Assembly: GCA_017648805.1 (NCBI GenBank)
Contig: JAGCIC010000097.1
Location: 1-7,607 of the forward strand
Direction of reading: 5' to 3'
Source: Clostridia bacterium
GTDB lineage: Bacteria; Bacillota_A; Clostridia; Christensenellales; Aristaeellaceae
DNA length: 7,607 bases
The position numbers and the translations under genes were made by a program. The stretch's first letter is position 1; each line of letters starts with the position of its first letter. Shown here piece after piece: positions 6,715-7,607 of this stretch. The notes below the pieces were generated by a model. It was not told where the DNA came from. It was given only the letters and a program-made list of their open reading frames with translations, and searched no databases.

Positions 6715-6721
6715 AGTACCC

Positions 6722-7607
6722 ATGAAACTCATTTACGACATCAACGACCGTCCGGGTCTGGGCAAGACTATCGTCTTCGCGTTCCAGCAGATGATCGCCA
6801 TCATGGCCGCCACCCTGCTGGTGCCCATGATCATGACCGGCTACACCAACGGCGCGATCAAGTTCGACCCCGCCGCCGCGCTGTGCGGCGCCGGCATCGG
6901 CACCCTGATCTACCTGCTGTTCACCAAGCGGCGCTCCCCCGTGTTCCTGGGCTCCAGCTTCACCTTCCTGGGCGCGTACGAAGCCGTGCTGCACGCCAAC
7001 TACGGCTTCTGGGGCGTCATCATCGGCATCGCCTTCGCGGGCCTGGTGTACGTGGTGCTCGCTCTGATAATCAAGGCTACCGGCAGCGGCTGGGTCAACA
7101 AGCTCATGCCCGCCGTGATCATCGGGCCCATCGTCGCCCTGATCGGTCTTTCCCTTTCCGGCACCGCCACCGGCTGGATGAGCTCCAACGGCGGCAGCGA
7201 CTACAGCCTGATCTACATCGCCGTAGGCGCGTGCACCTTCCTTGCCATCGTGTTCGCCTCCATCAAGGGCACCAAGGGCATGAAGCTGATCCCCTTCATA
7301 ATCGGCATCGGCGCCGGCTACGTGCTGGCCCTCATCCTCACCCTCATCGGCAGGGCTACCGACACCGCGGTGCTCAAGATCATCGACCTGGACGCCCTGG
7401 CCGCCAACTTCAGCCCCTTCAAGTTTACCAGCGTACTGGACTATCCCAAGTTCACCTTCATCAAAGCCATTCAGGAATACGGCAAGAACGCAGCCAACGT
7501 CAAGCTTGACGGCAGCGCCATCGCCAACATTGCCATCACCTTCGTCCCGATCGGCATCGTGGAACTGGCCCAGCACATCGCTGACCACAAGAACCTGAGC
7601 AATATCG
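6722..7607 (+). CDS. uraA: Uracil-type permease, NCS2 (nucleobase:cation symporter-2) family, 3'-truncated by window
   Basis: This is an inner-membrane nucleobase importer, most like uracil/uracil-xanthine permeases of Firmicutes. The first 295 codons are present with no stop; the family usually has about 420-450 residues, so roughly two thirds is visible. Long hydrophobic segments alternate with short loops from residue 15 on. Family motifs include FQQMIAIMAATLLVPMI (TM1), FLGSSFTFLGAY (78-86), KLMPAVIIGPIVALIGLSLSG, and the TM8-type VELAQHIADHKNLS near the right edge. At residue 284 there is Gln (CAG at 7571-7573) where UraA has the uracil-binding Glu of AEH, which could alter substrate choice or coupling. 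Expression appears to be controlled by the leader attenuator, consistent with pyrimidine-type feedback. Uracil is the likeliest substrate, but xanthine or another base is possible. Confidence 0.85.
   Translation, partial: MKLIYDINDRPGLGKTIVFAFQQMIAIMAATLLVPMIMTGYTNGAIKFDPAAALCGAGIGTLIYLLFTKRRSPVFLGSSFTFLGAYEAVLHANYGFWGVIIGIAFAGLVYVVLALIIKATGSGWVNKLMPAVIIGPIVALIGLSLSGTATGWMSSNGGSDYSLIYIAVGACTFLAIVFASIKGTKGMKLIPFIIGIGAGYVLALILTLIGRATDTAVLKIIDLDALAANFSPFKFTSVLDYPKFTFIKAIQEYGKNAANVKLDGSAIANIAITFVPIGIVELAQHIADHKNLSNI

Noticed and set aside
6695..7588. Minus-strand frame opposite the permease
   Set aside because: It is His/Gly/Asp-rich shadow coding. The + strand frame has clear NCS2 motifs and a strong ribosome site.

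Overview
The window looks like chromosomal DNA of a GC-rich clostridial-type Firmicute, perhaps from gut or rumen. This is inferred from the paired GlgC/GlgD ADP-glucose pyrophosphorylase, strong AGGAG-type ribosome binding sites, the C-ending codon bias, and a permease of the clostridial NCS2 type. No species can be named from the sequence alone.

Layout. Positions 2-3968 (+) hold a tight glycogen-synthesis operon, glgC (5' end cut off by the window) - glgD - glgA. glgC and glgD overlap by 4 bases, and glgD and glgA are 17 bases apart. GlgC makes ADP-glucose, GlgD is the catalytically degenerate partner subunit, and GlgA polymerises the glucose. GlgA carries an unusual 113-residue Lys/Ala/Pro/Glu tail containing an in-frame tandem duplication. 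A UUCG-capped hairpin without a U tract follows glgA. Next on the + strand is a sugar-phosphate isomerase/epimerase-like TIM-barrel gene (4042-4857), closed by a canonical intrinsic terminator (4875-4909).

The minus strand from 6448 to 4919 encodes a two-domain protein: a sialidase-type beta-propeller with an apparently intact catalytic set, fused to a GNAT acetyltransferase, and with no visible signal peptide. It is convergent with the TIM-barrel gene and divergent from the last gene, an NCS2 uracil-type permease (6722 to beyond the right edge).

The 273-base divergent intergenic region is the most interesting stretch. It contains a good sigma-A-type promoter (TTGACA, 17 bases, TACAAT) for the permease, overlapped by a TATAAT on the opposite strand that could serve the sialidase fusion. 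The permease mRNA would have a leader of about 160 nt. In it, a possible three-way-junction domain (6577-6637) abuts a strong terminator hairpin plus T6 (6638-6682), and an upstream copy of one terminator strand could form an antiterminator. This is a transcription attenuator. One hairpin resembles a PyrR binding loop but lacks its conserved loop bases, so it is either a divergent PyrR site or an RNA switch I do not recognise.
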